Shown piece after piece: positions 27,641 through 36,671 of a DNA stretch of 64,000 nt (position 1 is its first letter; every line of letters begins with the position of its first letter). A program made the position numbers and the translations under genes. Source of the DNA: an uncultured Porphyromonadaceae bacterium. Lineage in GTDB: Bacteria; Bacteroidota; Bacteroidia; Bacteroidales; Muribaculaceae. The notes under the pieces were generated by a model. It was not told where the DNA came from. It saw only the letters and a list, made by a program, of their open reading frames with translations, and made no database searches. The stretch covers positions 71,564 through 135,563 of the forward strand of contig CAJKRG010000002.1 in NCBI GenBank assembly GCA_905202215.1, in the 5' to 3' direction.

Positions 27641-29107
27641 ATGTTCAAGAAATTATTATATATCACATTCCTCGGACTCGCTGTGGCCTCATGCTCCGAG
27701 GATACGATGGACAACATCAACAAGGACGAGGCAAATCCGCCTTCGAGTGCTGTAAACGCGAAGTTTCAGGTTACTGATGCGATTGTGGCCACCGGTTTCA
27801 CCGGATGGGGCGGAGCGTATGCGTGGTATGTGAGCTCATATACCGAGCAGACTTTCGGTACCGGTAACAATCAGCTCATGAAAGCTGAACTGCGTCTGCG
27901 CGGCGAGACGGCTGCCAGTTCTACATTCAACAACGAATGGAACGGCGTGTATGCCAACCTGATGAATATAAAGCAGATCATAGAGAAATGTGCCGACGGC
28001 GGCCTCAATGCCGGTCAGAAAGACATCGAAGGTATAGCACAGGTGCTCTGGGTGCTCAACTACGAGCTTCTCACCGACGTACACGGCGATATTCCATACA
28101 GTGAGGCTCTTGCGGCCGACCAGCCTAAACTCGATTCTCAGGAATCCATCTATGCAGATCTTTTAAAGCGTATCGAGGCAGCCGAAACCCTCCTCGGCGA
28201 GGCTGTTGCCGACGGTATGAACAATACCGGCACACAGGATCTCCTCTATGGAGGCGATCCGTCCGGATGGTTGGCTCTCGCGCATGCCGTGAAGGCCCGT
28301 CTGCTCCTCAATACGTCGTTCCGTGACAATGGTGCGTATGCAAAAGCCATTACGGCCGGAGAAGCCGCACTCGCTGCCGGTTTTACCGGTGCCGAACTGT
28401 CGATTTTCAATGGTGTGGACTGCGATAACCCCTGGACGGCATATTCGTGGAGCCGATATTACACCGGAGCCAACGGTACTGTGGTCGGTCTGATGGAGGA
28501 TCGCGACGATCCCCGTGTCGATATATATGCCTGGGACGCTTTCGGTAGCGGACTCTCCTATGCGGCTGCCGGCGATGCCGAAGCCGCCAAGTATACCGAG
28601 ACAGTCGGGCTGCCTGTATGGCTTGAAAACGGTGCCGCTAAACTCCATATATTCAGTGTGAGTGAAATCAATTTCATCCTTGCCGAAGCCAAAGCGCGTA
28701 CAGGCGCAGATCCCACAGCTAATTTTGAGGCCGGAATCGCCGCTTCATTTGCAGATTACGCCGAAGCTTCCGAAGAGGATCTTCCGGATCCTGCCGAATA
28801 TATATCATCGCTCGGCGCGCCGACTCTCGCAGAAATCATGGTGCAGAAATATCTCGCACAGACTCGCGACGAGCAGGTACAGACCTATAATGATATCCGC
28901 CGCTGCAAGGCTCTCGGCACCGAATATGTAGTGCTTAAGAATCCCAATAATATCCAGGGTGGCCAGAACCAGTGGCCTCTGCGCCTGCCATATGGAAACA
29001 GCGATGTAGTGTCCAACCCCAATGTCTCAGAGGCATTCGGTTCGGGTAATTCTGCCGGAAACTACATCTTTACCGACAATGTCTGGCTGTTCGGAGGAAC
29101 ACGCTGA
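27641..29107 (+). CDS. SusD/RagB-type lipoprotein (SusD-like_2 type)
   Basis: A 488-residue lipoprotein. The start at 27641 gives MFKKLLYITFLGLAVASC, a signal with lipid-anchored Cys18; the longer in-frame extension is rejected. The helical core has NEWNGVYANLMNIKQIIEKC, VLWVLNYELLTDVHGDIPYSEAL and INFILAEAKART. This fits the SusD-like_2 branch often paired with peptide- or small-glycan-type SusC. It forms the lid over the SusC barrel at the cell surface. A strong terminator follows, so the operon holds only this pair. Confidence 0.94.
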   Translation: MFKKLLYITFLGLAVASCSEDTMDNINKDEANPPSSAVNAKFQVTDAIVATGFTGWGGAYAWYVSSYTEQTFGTGNNQLMKAELRLRGETAASSTFNNEWNGVYANLMNIKQIIEKCADGGLNAGQKDIEGIAQVLWVLNYELLTDVHGDIPYSEALAADQPKLDSQESIYADLLKRIEAAETLLGEAVADGMNNTGTQDLLYGGDPSGWLALAHAVKARLLLNTSFRDNGAYAKAITAGEAALAAGFTGAELSIFNGVDCDNPWTAYSWSRYYTGANGTVVGLMEDRDDPRVDIYAWDAFGSGLSYAAAGDAEAAKYTETVGLPVWLENGAAKLHIFSVSEINFILAEAKARTGADPTANFEAGIAASFADYAEASEEDLPDPAEYISSLGAPTLAEIMVQKYLAQTRDEQVQTYNDIRRCKALGTEYVVLKNPNNIQGGQNQWPLRLPYGNSDVVSNPNVSEAFGSGNSAGNYIFTDNVWLFGGTR

Positions 29108-29132
29108 GAAAGTCGGTCATCACTTAGAAGAG

Positions 29133-29164
29133 GGCGCCGCTGCGTGAGTAGCGGCGCCTTTTTT
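29133..29164 (+). terminator. Intrinsic terminator of the susCD pair
   Basis: A 9-bp GC-rich stem (GGCGCCGCT 29133-29141, AGCGGCGCC 29150-29158) is followed by six T residues (29159-29164). Confidence 0.9.
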
Positions 29165-29203
29165 GTCCGTTGTGCGGATATTTTGTCCTTTTTGGGACAT
29201 GTT

Positions 29204-29236
29204 TTTGTTGCGGCATTGTGAAAATTTGTAATTTTG
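29204..29236 (+). promoter_or_regulatory. Bacteroidota promoter of the DUF4421 gene
   Basis: -33 TTTG at 29204-29207 and -7 TAATTTTG at 29229-29236, 21 bases apart. The in-frame ATG at 29238 is upstream of the predicted transcript start, so the ATG at 29250 is preferred. Confidence 0.65.
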
Positions 29237-29249
29237 CATGTCAATTACT

Positions 29250-30308
29250 ATGTTCCGCAAGTTTGTTGTCATATTGCTTTTTATGGTGTCACTGCTGTCG
29301 CCTGTCGACGCCGGTGCGCTATCATTCAATCTCGACTCTATCGCCGAATGGGGAAAGTTCCCACGTTTTGTCGTGAATACGTACAGGTGGGGCGATGTAT
29401 TCTTCAACGGATATGACACGACATACGTCAAGTCTACCGGCTATAAGTTCAATGCGAAAATAACGACGGAAAGCTGGACCGACGGATATCGGTTTGTGCT
29501 GCCGAACGACAAGTATATCTATATGCAGTCTGAACCGTCGACATCGGCCGGTCTTTATCTGACCTACCTGGCCGTATCGGCCGGTTATGATGTTAATATA
29601 AGCAAGCTCATGGGCGGAGTTGACCGTTCGCGTCAGCGACTGCGTTTCGGATTCAACTGCATGCTTTTTGCAGCAGAGTTCTATGTCGTCAAGAACGATG
29701 TCGGGACAAGAATAAAGCGTTTCGGAGACGAACACAAGCCCTTGCATCTCAATCTCGGTTTCAATGCCATCAATAATTATACATGGGGCGTGGATGCGTA
29801 CTACTTTTTTAACCACAAACGCTATTCCGAAGCCGCTTCGTTCAATTTCAGCCGAGTACAGAAGAGGAGCCAGGGTGCTTTCTATACGGGTTTCTCCATT
29901 TATACACAGAAACTTGACTTTGATTTCAAAGGTCTTCCCGAAGATCTGCGCGAGCAGTTGCCTCCAAACTGGGCCGATTATCGCTATAATGTGAACACTC
30001 ATAACTATGCCGTGCGTTTCGGCTACGGGTACAATTGGGTGTTTGCTCCGAAGTGGGTTCTCGGCGTGAGCGAGTCGCCGACGATAGGAGTGCGAAAGGG
30101 TTTCGTCAATTCCGACATCGAGAAGGTGTCGTTCTCGCTTTACAATCGTCTTAAGCTGTCAGTGGTATGGAATAGTCCCGACAACCGCTTTTTCTTCGGT
30201 GCGCTCGGTAAATTCGATGTTGCTATTGTCAACGACGAGATGACGACTTATGCCGGAGGTGTGCTCAGCGGCGAGGCTGTTTTCGGCATTCGCTTCAATC
30301 TCTGGTAA
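29250..30308 (+). CDS. DUF4421 outer-membrane beta-barrel protein
   Basis: A 352-residue protein. The N-terminal signal is MFRKFVVILLFMVSLLSPVDAGA. DTTYVKSTGYKFNAKI and the central YLAVSAGYDVNISKLMGG match the Bacteroidales DUF4421 family. The rest consists of alternating-residue beta strands and ends in GEAVFGIRFNLW, a typical outer-membrane C-terminal strand with a final aromatic residue. Function unknown. It is a single-gene unit between susD and ompA, and no partner is evident. Confidence 0.85.
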   Translation: MFRKFVVILLFMVSLLSPVDAGALSFNLDSIAEWGKFPRFVVNTYRWGDVFFNGYDTTYVKSTGYKFNAKITTESWTDGYRFVLPNDKYIYMQSEPSTSAGLYLTYLAVSAGYDVNISKLMGGVDRSRQRLRFGFNCMLFAAEFYVVKNDVGTRIKRFGDEHKPLHLNLGFNAINNYTWGVDAYYFFNHKRYSEAASFNFSRVQKRSQGAFYTGFSIYTQKLDFDFKGLPEDLREQLPPNWADYRYNVNTHNYAVRFGYGYNWVFAPKWVLGVSESPTIGVRKGFVNSDIEKVSFSLYNRLKLSVVWNSPDNRFFFGALGKFDVAIVNDEMTTYAGGVLSGEAVFGIRFNLW

Positions 30309-30384
30309 GCGTGTCCGCCAAAGAAATAATGTTTTTTTTCAGATTTCTGAACAAAGATTAAAATAGGCTTGTTAGTATTTCAAA

Positions 30385-30416
30385 CGCCGGGAAACCTCCT
30401 TCCCAACAACCCGGCG
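30385..30416 (+). promoter_or_regulatory. Structured leader element before ompA
   Basis: A 7-bp GC-rich stem (CGCCGGG 30385-30391, CCCGGCG 30410-30416). An alternative, overlapping stem is GGGAA (30389-30393) with TTCCC (30400-30404). It lies about 75 bases before the ompA ATG, with no T-run after it, so a leader structure is likelier than a terminator. No clear TAnnTTTG element is seen here. Confidence 0.4.
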
Positions 30417-30489
30417 AGGGATGATTCATTCATCGCTTAGCGTATTGAAATTGAAAAACAATTAAAGTCTAACAAAACATTCAGTCAAA

Positions 30490-31701
30490 ATGAAAAAGAA
30501 CGTTCTCTTTACCGCCGCATTATCGTGCGCTTTCCTGTTGCCGGCTCTCAACGCCTCCGCACAGAACGAGACAGTGGTAGTTGAGGAAGAAACCGTAGTC
30601 GCCTCGGAGGTTCCCTGCAAGACTCACTACTACGTAGACAAAAAGAACAATTGGTTCATTCAGTTTGGTGCCGGTATCGCCGTACCCTTTGTAGAAGGAG
30701 CCGATTCACATGGCGATCGCGAACGCCACATCACCGTCAACTACAACTTCGGCTTCGGCAAATGGTTCTCGCCGTATGTGGGCTGGCGTCTTACATTCAA
30801 CGGTGGCCCTCTTCACTGGGTCGACAAGGATGTGATGTATAAGTCGAAATATGTAGGTGCCAATGTCGACTTCATGTGGGATATGTTCAACTCTCTCGGT
30901 GGTGTTAATTCCAAGCGTGTATTCTCTATCATACCCTTCGTCGGACTCGGCGGTACCTATGTATGGGATCAGAAACCGGCCGGGACGATCCTCAGCCAGA
31001 ACGGTACACCGAAGAACAGCACATGGGCTCTCCCCGTATCGGGTGGCCTCCAGTTCCGTTTCCGTCTTTGCAAATATGTCGATTTCTTCGCTGAAGCCCG
31101 CGCATCGATGTATGGCGACAACTTCAACAATATCGCCTTTGGCCGACCTATCGACATCAATGTGACTGCAACCGGCGGTTTCTCCATCACCTTCGGTGGT
31201 CGCGACTATCAGTCGTACAACCCCTGCGATTATCTCGGATATATCAATAATCTTAACGGTCAGGTCAACGACCTTCGCGGCGCTCTTGCCACTACCGCCG
31301 CCGCTCTCGCCGCTGCAGAAGCTCAGCTCCCGTGCCCCGAAGTCGTTGAAGCCGAGACCACAGTTGTCGAAGCCGCTCCTCTGATGGCTACCGTACGCTT
31401 CTCGCTCAACTCTTCGAAGATCACCGATACCGAAATGGTAAATGTATACAATATCTCCGAATGGATGAAGGCCAATCCCGAACAGAATGTCGCCATCGTC
31501 GGTTACGCAGATAAGGACACCGGCACAAGCGATTACAACATGGGTCTCTCCAAGCGTCGCGCACAGGCCGTCTACGATACTCTCGTAAATAAATACGGTA
31601 TCAATCCCGACCGTCTCGCTATCCAGGCCGAAGGCTCGAATGTACAGCCCTACGACATCAACAACTGGAACCGCATCGTAATCTTTAATGTAGCTCAGTA
31701 A
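30490..31701 (+). CDS. OmpA-family outer-membrane protein
   Basis: A 403-residue protein. The signal peptide is MKKNVLFTAALSCAFLLPALNASA. An eight-strand-like beta-barrel spans about residues 50-245, and a short Ala-rich helical linker follows (about 258-285). The C-terminal OmpA peptidoglycan-binding domain (about 297-403) has ATVRFSLNSSKI, VGYADKDTGTSDYNMGLSKRRAQAVYDTLV and NRIVIFN. It tethers the outer membrane to the wall and may form pores. It is typically one of the most abundant Bacteroidales proteins, which would fit its own structured leader and strong terminator. Confidence 0.95.
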   Translation: MKKNVLFTAALSCAFLLPALNASAQNETVVVEEETVVASEVPCKTHYYVDKKNNWFIQFGAGIAVPFVEGADSHGDRERHITVNYNFGFGKWFSPYVGWRLTFNGGPLHWVDKDVMYKSKYVGANVDFMWDMFNSLGGVNSKRVFSIIPFVGLGGTYVWDQKPAGTILSQNGTPKNSTWALPVSGGLQFRFRLCKYVDFFAEARASMYGDNFNNIAFGRPIDINVTATGGFSITFGGRDYQSYNPCDYLGYINNLNGQVNDLRGALATTAAALAAAEAQLPCPEVVEAETTVVEAAPLMATVRFSLNSSKITDTEMVNVYNISEWMKANPEQNVAIVGYADKDTGTSDYNMGLSKRRAQAVYDTLVNKYGINPDRLAIQAEGSNVQPYDINNWNRIVIFNVAQ

Positions 31702-31724
31702 CAGCAATCTCCCTATAGTGAATT

Positions 31725-31758
31725 CGCCCCGGTCCATGATGGTCGGGGCGGATTTTTT
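31725..31758 (+). terminator. Intrinsic terminator of ompA
   Basis: GC-rich stem (CGCCCCG 31725-31731, CGGGGCG 31744-31750) with extra pairs possible in the loop, followed by six T residues (31753-31758). Confidence 0.9.
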
Positions 31759-31886
31759 CGGGACTGTCCCTACTGCCTGCAATGGCGTTTGACAATTTGC
31801 CTCTAAAAAAGGATTTTATGTGTTTTGCACGTCGTTGTTACCTCTTGCACATAGTCCTTGTGCGGATATGCGCTTATTGGCCGGTG

Positions 31887-31917
31887 TTGCAATATTAACA
31901 CATAATGCTTATCTTTG
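31887..31917 (+). promoter_or_regulatory. Bacteroidota promoter of the CapD-like gene
   Basis: -33 TTG (31887-31889) and -7 TATCTTTG (31910-31917) are 20 bases apart. The leader to the ATG at 31998 is about 75 bases. The stretch 31759-31886 shows nothing else of note. Confidence 0.6.
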
Positions 31918-31997
31918 CAGGACGTGACTACGCTGAGTAGCCTTTGTAAATACCCTCTTATAAAAAGCTGTCGGAATAGATTTCGCTTTTATCAGTT

Positions 31998-34004
31998 ATG
32001 AAAAGGAAGATCATCAATGCTTTGGCTAATTCTGCTATGGTACGCGCTTTCGTCGCAAAACCATCGCCTAAATGGATGGTTCTGCTTGCCGACCTCATTC
32101 TGATCGGTTTCAGTTGTGGCTTGACGCTTGCTTTCGGCTATCATCATACTTACGGAGATTCGTTCATATATTCGCCACTTGCACGGGCTATACTCGAATA
32201 TCTTACATACGTGATTCTTGCCGTATGTCTTGGTACGAGCCGCTATATAATCCGGCTTTCGGTGATAGAAGACACTTACAGGCTCGTGCTTCTTATCGTG
32301 TGGGCGTCGGCCATCCTTACGCTTGCATCCATTATAAGCTATTTTGTACTCGGTTTCTTTTATTTCAGTATATGGAATATCTTTATAGTCGGTGTCATGT
32401 CGTTTACGCTCATGCTGCTTATGCGTCTGACCATAAAGTATGTATATCTGAAAGTATCCCGTGTCGATACCAGCAGAAAAAGAGTCATTGTACTCGGATC
32501 TGCCATCAATTCATTTTTTCTTGCCTCTGCGCTCAAAAGCGAATTCGAGGGACGGTTCGATCCGGTGGCGTTGCTCAGTCTTTCTTCCAGAAATATAGAC
32601 AGCACAGTCAACGGCATTCCTATCGAAAAGTTCGATCCCGATACGGTCGGCGATGTCTTCGCTTACTATAAGTGCGACACTCTCCTGTTTCTGTCGACAC
32701 AGCTTGAGATAATGCGCTCCGGCACAGCCGATGTTTTCCTTCGTAACCATATCAAATTGCTTATACTCAATCAGGTCGATGAGTTTGATCTGAATGGCAA
32801 GACAATGCCGGCTTTGTCGACTCATATCCATGATATCCGTATCGAGGATCTGCTTGGCCGCGAGACAATCCACACCGATAATCCCGCAATACGCAGTTTT
32901 ATAAAAAATCAGGTCGTGATGATTACCGGAGCTGCGGGGTCGATCGGAAGTGAGATCGTGCGTCAGGTTGCGGCAATGGAGGCCAGAGAAATCGTGCTTC
33001 TCGATCAGGCCGAAACGCCCATGCATGATATTCAGCTTGAACTTGAGGCGGCCTTTCCTGCTGTCCGTATTCATCTTTTCATTGGCGATGTCGCCAATCG
33101 CGAGAGAATAGAGCGTGCTTTTGCCAAATACCGTCCGCGGTATGTTTTCCATGCGGCCGCTTACAAGCATGTGCCTATGATGGAGCGTAATCCGCAGGAA
33201 GCTGTACTTACCAATGTTTTCGGCACACGCAATGTGGCCGATCTGTCGGTGAAATATGGTGTCGAGAAATTTGTTATGATATCGACAGACAAGGCGGTTA
33301 ATCCGACCAATGTCATGGGTGCCTCAAAACGGATCGCGGAGATCTATGTCCAGTCTCTTTTCTACCATCTGCGCAACACCTCCGACGAGCCTTCGACACG
33401 GTTTATCACGACACGCTTCGGAAATGTGCTCGGCTCGAACGGATCTGTCATACCTCTGTTCCGCCGCCAGATCGAGCAGGGTGGTCCTGTCACGATAACG
33501 CACCGCGATATCATACGATACTTCATGACTATCCCCGAAGCCTGTTCGCTTGTACTTGAGGCCGGCATAATGGGTAATGGCGGAGAGATCTTTGTTTTCG
33601 ACATGGGGCAGCCGGTGAAAATATGGGATCTGGCTGAACGGATGATTTCCCTTTCGGGGCTTAGGGCCGGAAAAGACATAAAGATCGTGGAGACCGGTCT
33701 TCGTCCCGGTGAAAAACTCTATGAGGAGCTTCTTAACGAAAAGGAACATACGATTGCCACTCATCATAAGAAAATCATGATAGCGCGTGTGCGTACATAT
33801 AGCTTCAGGGATGTCGCCGTACACCTTGCCCGTCTTGAGAAATGCCTGCATTCAGGAGGGGGAAGCCATGATATCGTAGCGGAAATGAAGCATATGGTGC
33901 CTGAATACAAATCGAATAATTCTATATATCAGGAAATCGATTCCGAACTTTCTGCTGAAGACGGAAAAGACAATATGAAAGAAATTCAAATAGTAAACGG
34001 ATGA
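31998..34004 (+). CDS. Membrane-bound UDP-sugar 4,6-dehydratase (CapD/PglF-like)
   Basis: A 668-residue protein. About four membrane helices lie at residues 25-150. A first, degenerate nucleotide-binding region follows (about 160-290). The catalytic short-chain dehydrogenase domain (about 308-600) has VMITGAAGSIGSEIVRQ and FHAAAYKHVPMMERNP. It also has STDKAVNPTNVMGASKR, in which Met takes the place of the usual Tyr, as in this dehydratase class. Such enzymes start synthesis of bacillosamine-like or other amino sugars for capsule, LPS or glycoprotein glycans. No other glycan genes are adjacent. The stop overlaps the next ATG (ATGA). Confidence 0.92.
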   Translation: MKRKIINALANSAMVRAFVAKPSPKWMVLLADLILIGFSCGLTLAFGYHHTYGDSFIYSPLARAILEYLTYVILAVCLGTSRYIIRLSVIEDTYRLVLLIVWASAILTLASIISYFVLGFFYFSIWNIFIVGVMSFTLMLLMRLTIKYVYLKVSRVDTSRKRVIVLGSAINSFFLASALKSEFEGRFDPVALLSLSSRNIDSTVNGIPIEKFDPDTVGDVFAYYKCDTLLFLSTQLEIMRSGTADVFLRNHIKLLILNQVDEFDLNGKTMPALSTHIHDIRIEDLLGRETIHTDNPAIRSFIKNQVVMITGAAGSIGSEIVRQVAAMEAREIVLLDQAETPMHDIQLELEAAFPAVRIHLFIGDVANRERIERAFAKYRPRYVFHAAAYKHVPMMERNPQEAVLTNVFGTRNVADLSVKYGVEKFVMISTDKAVNPTNVMGASKRIAEIYVQSLFYHLRNTSDEPSTRFITTRFGNVLGSNGSVIPLFRRQIEQGGPVTITHRDIIRYFMTIPEACSLVLEAGIMGNGGEIFVFDMGQPVKIWDLAERMISLSGLRAGKDIKIVETGLRPGEKLYEELLNEKEHTIATHHKKIMIARVRTYSFRDVAVHLARLEKCLHSGGGSHDIVAEMKHMVPEYKSNNSIYQEIDSELSAEDGKDNMKEIQIVNG

Positions 34005-34666
34005 AGTTAATAACGCTTTGCATGGCAGCGATCCTTTCGCTGTCTTCAATGACCGCAGGGGCTCAGAGCCTAAAGGATATTCTCGGCGGTCTCGCCGGCT
34101 CAATGACCGGTTCCTCAGATTCGACAAGTACTTCCGGTGGCTTGGGTGCGCTCGGTTCTATTCTCGGAAATGTAGTGGCCAATGATAAATTTTCTGTCGA
34201 CGATCTTGTCGGAGACTGGTCATATGGATCTCCGGCCGTATCTTTTCAGTCGGATAATGCTCTCAAAAAAATAGGAGGAGCCGGTGCCGCTACGGCTGTC
34301 GAAAATAAACTTGCTCCTTACTATAAGACAATCGGGCTTGACAAGACCACACTTACGGTCGATGCCGAACATAATTTTTCGATGAAACTCGGTGTGGCCC
34401 AGCTCAAGGGCACCATTGAAAAGGCTGAAGACGGTAGTCTTGTTTTTGCATTCAACGCTTTCGGCAAAATCAGCCTTGGCAAGGTGTCGGCACATGCTAC
34501 AAAGGCAGGCTCGACTCTCAATCTCACCTTCGACGCCACCAGGCTGATACAGATTCTTACAAAGGTAGCCGGAGTCCTTAATAATTCCACTCTCAAGGCT
34601 GTGACTGATCTTGTCAACTCTTACGACGGAATCTATATCGGATTCAAACTCAAAAAGCAGTCGTAA
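34001..34666 (+). CDS. DUF4923 secreted protein
   Basis: A 221-residue protein with the signal peptide MKLITLCMAAILSLSSMTAGA and a low-complexity Gly/Ser stretch (GSMTGSSDSTSTSGGLGALGS). The body is a DUF4923-like domain: DLVGDWSYGSPAVSFQSDN, KLAPYYKTIGLDK and VFAFNAFGKISLGK. It is a lipocalin-like beta domain known from Bacteroidales periplasmic or surface proteins of unknown function. It starts on the ATGA overlap with the dehydratase gene and is followed by a terminator. Confidence 0.88.
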   Translation: MKLITLCMAAILSLSSMTAGAQSLKDILGGLAGSMTGSSDSTSTSGGLGALGSILGNVVANDKFSVDDLVGDWSYGSPAVSFQSDNALKKIGGAGAATAVENKLAPYYKTIGLDKTTLTVDAEHNFSMKLGVAQLKGTIEKAEDGSLVFAFNAFGKISLGKVSAHATKAGSTLNLTFDATRLIQILTKVAGVLNNSTLKAVTDLVNSYDGIYIGFKLKKQS

Positions 34667-34684
34667 GATCTGCTTATAAATTTA

Positions 34685-34723
34685 TCAGCCGCTGCCGGAA
34701 GATCCGGGAGCGGCTGACTTTTT
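34685..34723. terminator. Terminator between converging genes
   Basis: A 9-bp stem (TCAGCCGCT 34685-34693, AGCGGCTGA 34709-34717) with further partial pairing in the loop and T residues at 34719-34723. AT-rich flanks on both sides would let it serve the S41 gene too. Confidence 0.8.
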
Positions 34724-34735
34724 ATGTATAAGGAG

Positions 34736-35827
34736 TCATCGGGGCAGATATTGCCTCATATTGGTTTCGGTCGGTTTGTCTTTGTCTTCGGCCGCACGGT
34801 TCAGGACTTCGATGGCAAATTCGAGAATCGTGTCAATGCCCTTGGCTTCCAGCTCCGGATCCATATCGATTTCGCCGCCCGGTGTCGGTTCTACTCCGTG
34901 TTCGGTAAGCTGCATCTCGGCATCGTAGACCGGTGATCCGGAGAAACGTACGGCCCATCCGCAGGGTAATTCCGATGAGAATGGCATGCCGCTGCCGCCT
35001 CCTGTCACATCGCCTATTACGGCTACATGCGGCAGCGATTTCATGACAGATACAAAATTATTGGCCGCGCTGAACGTACTCCTGTTGGTAAGCACGATCA
35101 CCGGTTTGAGCCATCGCACGTGCTTTAGTGCCGGCTCATAGTAGTAAGCGTATGGTTCCGAAAAATCCTTGTGGCCCGGACCTGTCTTGTGGCATATATA
35201 TCCGGCACATATCTGTTTGTCGAGAAAGCGCGACACAAGCCGTTCGACATTTGTCATGTCGCCGCCTCCGTTATCGCGTACATCTATTATCAGGCCGTCG
35301 GTCTCGCGCATGGAGTAGAGCATTTCATCGATAAAGGCCTCGCCGAACGAGGCGGCGAATGTCGAATAATGCATGTATCCTACATTGCGGTCTTCGAGTA
35401 TCTTATAGATAATGCCGTTGCCCGAGTAGTAGTTGAAATCGAGATAATGTTCCTGTATCAGACGCAGATTGAAGTTCTGGGGATAGTCGCTCCACCAGTT
35501 TCGGTAGTATGATACGTTAAACCAGGATATCAGATTGGTATGACCGTCCTTTAGTTCGTCGAGCATTGCCGCACAGTGAAAGAAAAAATCCTTGTCCTTC
35601 CACTCCGGATCTATGGCGGCACGGTAGCGTGCGCCGACTTCCTCCCAGTCTATGTTTTTGCTTTCGAAGAAGCAGTAGTGTTCATCGAGTATTGTCCAGA
35701 GGGCATCGAAATTGCCGTATAGATCGTTATCCCAAGTTTCTATCGAGTGGCATCCGCCCAGCGAAGCCGAAATCGCGGTTGCCGTGACGGCTGCCGCTAT
35801 GTTTTTGTAGATGGCTGTCAGTTTCAT
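34736..35827 (-). CDS. S41-family peptidase lipoprotein
   Basis: A 363-residue protein with a lipoprotein signal ending in SASLGGC. A helical N-terminal region (about 35-125: FDALWTILDEHYCFFESKNIDWEEV) precedes the S41 tail-specific protease domain (about 160-335). That domain has GLIIDVRDNGGGDM and the nucleophile loop VLTNRSTFSAANNF. The position where CtpA-type enzymes carry the catalytic Lys reads GDVTGGGSG, so it belongs to the lysine-less (tricorn/IRBP-like) branch. No PDZ domain is evident. Probably periplasmic or surface-anchored; the substrate is unknown. It starts one base after the preceding stop. Confidence 0.9.
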   Translation of the reverse strand: MKLTAIYKNIAAAVTATAISASLGGCHSIETWDNDLYGNFDALWTILDEHYCFFESKNIDWEEVGARYRAAIDPEWKDKDFFFHCAAMLDELKDGHTNLISWFNVSYYRNWWSDYPQNFNLRLIQEHYLDFNYYSGNGIIYKILEDRNVGYMHYSTFAASFGEAFIDEMLYSMRETDGLIIDVRDNGGGDMTNVERLVSRFLDKQICAGYICHKTGPGHKDFSEPYAYYYEPALKHVRWLKPVIVLTNRSTFSAANNFVSVMKSLPHVAVIGDVTGGGSGMPFSSELPCGWAVRFSGSPVYDAEMQLTEHGVEPTPGGEIDMDPELEAKGIDTILEFAIEVLNRAAEDKDKPTETNMRQYLPR

Positions 35828-35828
35828 G

Positions 35829-36671
35829 TCAGTACAGGGCGTTTATTATTCTGGTATCGCTGGGAGAGACGCTTTTGGGGCCGAGCGAAAGCCATTCGCA
35901 TACTATGCCGACAACGACGGTGTTCTCTATGCGGCGCGTTACGATCTCGGATACCTTGGTTGAAAGTATGTTGCAGCGATAGCCGAGTCTGAGTGTGGTG
36001 CGTCCGAAACGGAGATCGAGACTAAGAAGGTTGTTCAGGCCGAAATAGTTTCCGGGCCATGCCGCGTGCACGAGATTCTTGTGATTGCCGAGATATATCT
36101 CATAGTAGAGTTCGCCATATGCCGGTGAGAAGAATATGCCTGTCAGAGGAAGCTCTGCCTGATAGCGGGCGCATACGGGCAGCTGTACGAGTCGTGTGTT
36201 CCACGCTATGGCGCCCAGGGCGTTGATGCTCCATGCAGCTTTGGCGGCTACAGGATTGTTGCTGTTTCGAGGATTGTAGAACGCACCTGCGTCTATCCCC
36301 GTACTGCCTCCGGCATATACAGTCCATCCGTCGGCAAATCGCCACCGGTGTGCCATGCCCCATCGTATGTCGAGTGCGAGATTCCACATGCGTGCGTTAC
36401 GAGCCGGATTGTTGGCCCGCTGGAGCCCGAGACGTCCCTGCAGCTGCATGACCCAGCGTTCGGGAGCAAATTTCATAGCCTGCATCCGCTCATATCCGAG
36501 AGCTATGTTCCACCCTGAATATTTCAATGGCGACAGGTATGTCTCGGCCAGATGTGAGGAACCGGCTTCGATGGTGTATGCCGAAAGCACCGGCCGCTCG
36601 ATGGTCTGCGCGCATGCCGTGGCGGCGCACAGGCACATAAGCAGAGCGGCGATTATTTTAGGTTTTTTCAT
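35829..36671 (-). CDS. DUF3316-like secreted protein
   Basis: A 280-residue protein. The start at 36671 gives the signal peptide MKKPKIIAALLMCLCAATACA and overlaps the end of parC by 14 bases. The body has beta-barrel-like strands: YLSPLKYSGWNIALGYERMQAMKFAPERWVMQLQGRL and RTTLRLGYRCNILSTKVSEIVTRRIENTVVVG. The pattern recalls the Bacteroidales DUF3316 family. Function unknown; probably an outer-membrane or periplasmic protein. Confidence 0.78.
   Translation of the reverse strand: MKKPKIIAALLMCLCAATACAQTIERPVLSAYTIEAGSSHLAETYLSPLKYSGWNIALGYERMQAMKFAPERWVMQLQGRLGLQRANNPARNARMWNLALDIRWGMAHRWRFADGWTVYAGGSTGIDAGAFYNPRNSNNPVAAKAAWSINALGAIAWNTRLVQLPVCARYQAELPLTGIFFSPAYGELYYEIYLGNHKNLVHAAWPGNYFGLNNLLSLDLRFGRTTLRLGYRCNILSTKVSEIVTRRIENTVVVGIVCEWLSLGPKSVSPSDTRIINALY

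Noticed and set aside
29184..29199. TGTCC...GGACA repeat after the susD terminator
   Set aside because: Only five pairs, lies between a strong terminator and a good promoter, and no function is suggested.
30706..31782. 358-codon minus-strand frame opposite ompA
   Set aside because: It fully overlaps a certain gene, includes the terminator region, and has no recognisable domain.
31818..31898. Small ORF of 26 codons before the CapD-like gene
   Set aside because: It has no ribosome-binding signal, an odd composition (many Cys and Arg), and runs through the -33 region of the downstream promoter.
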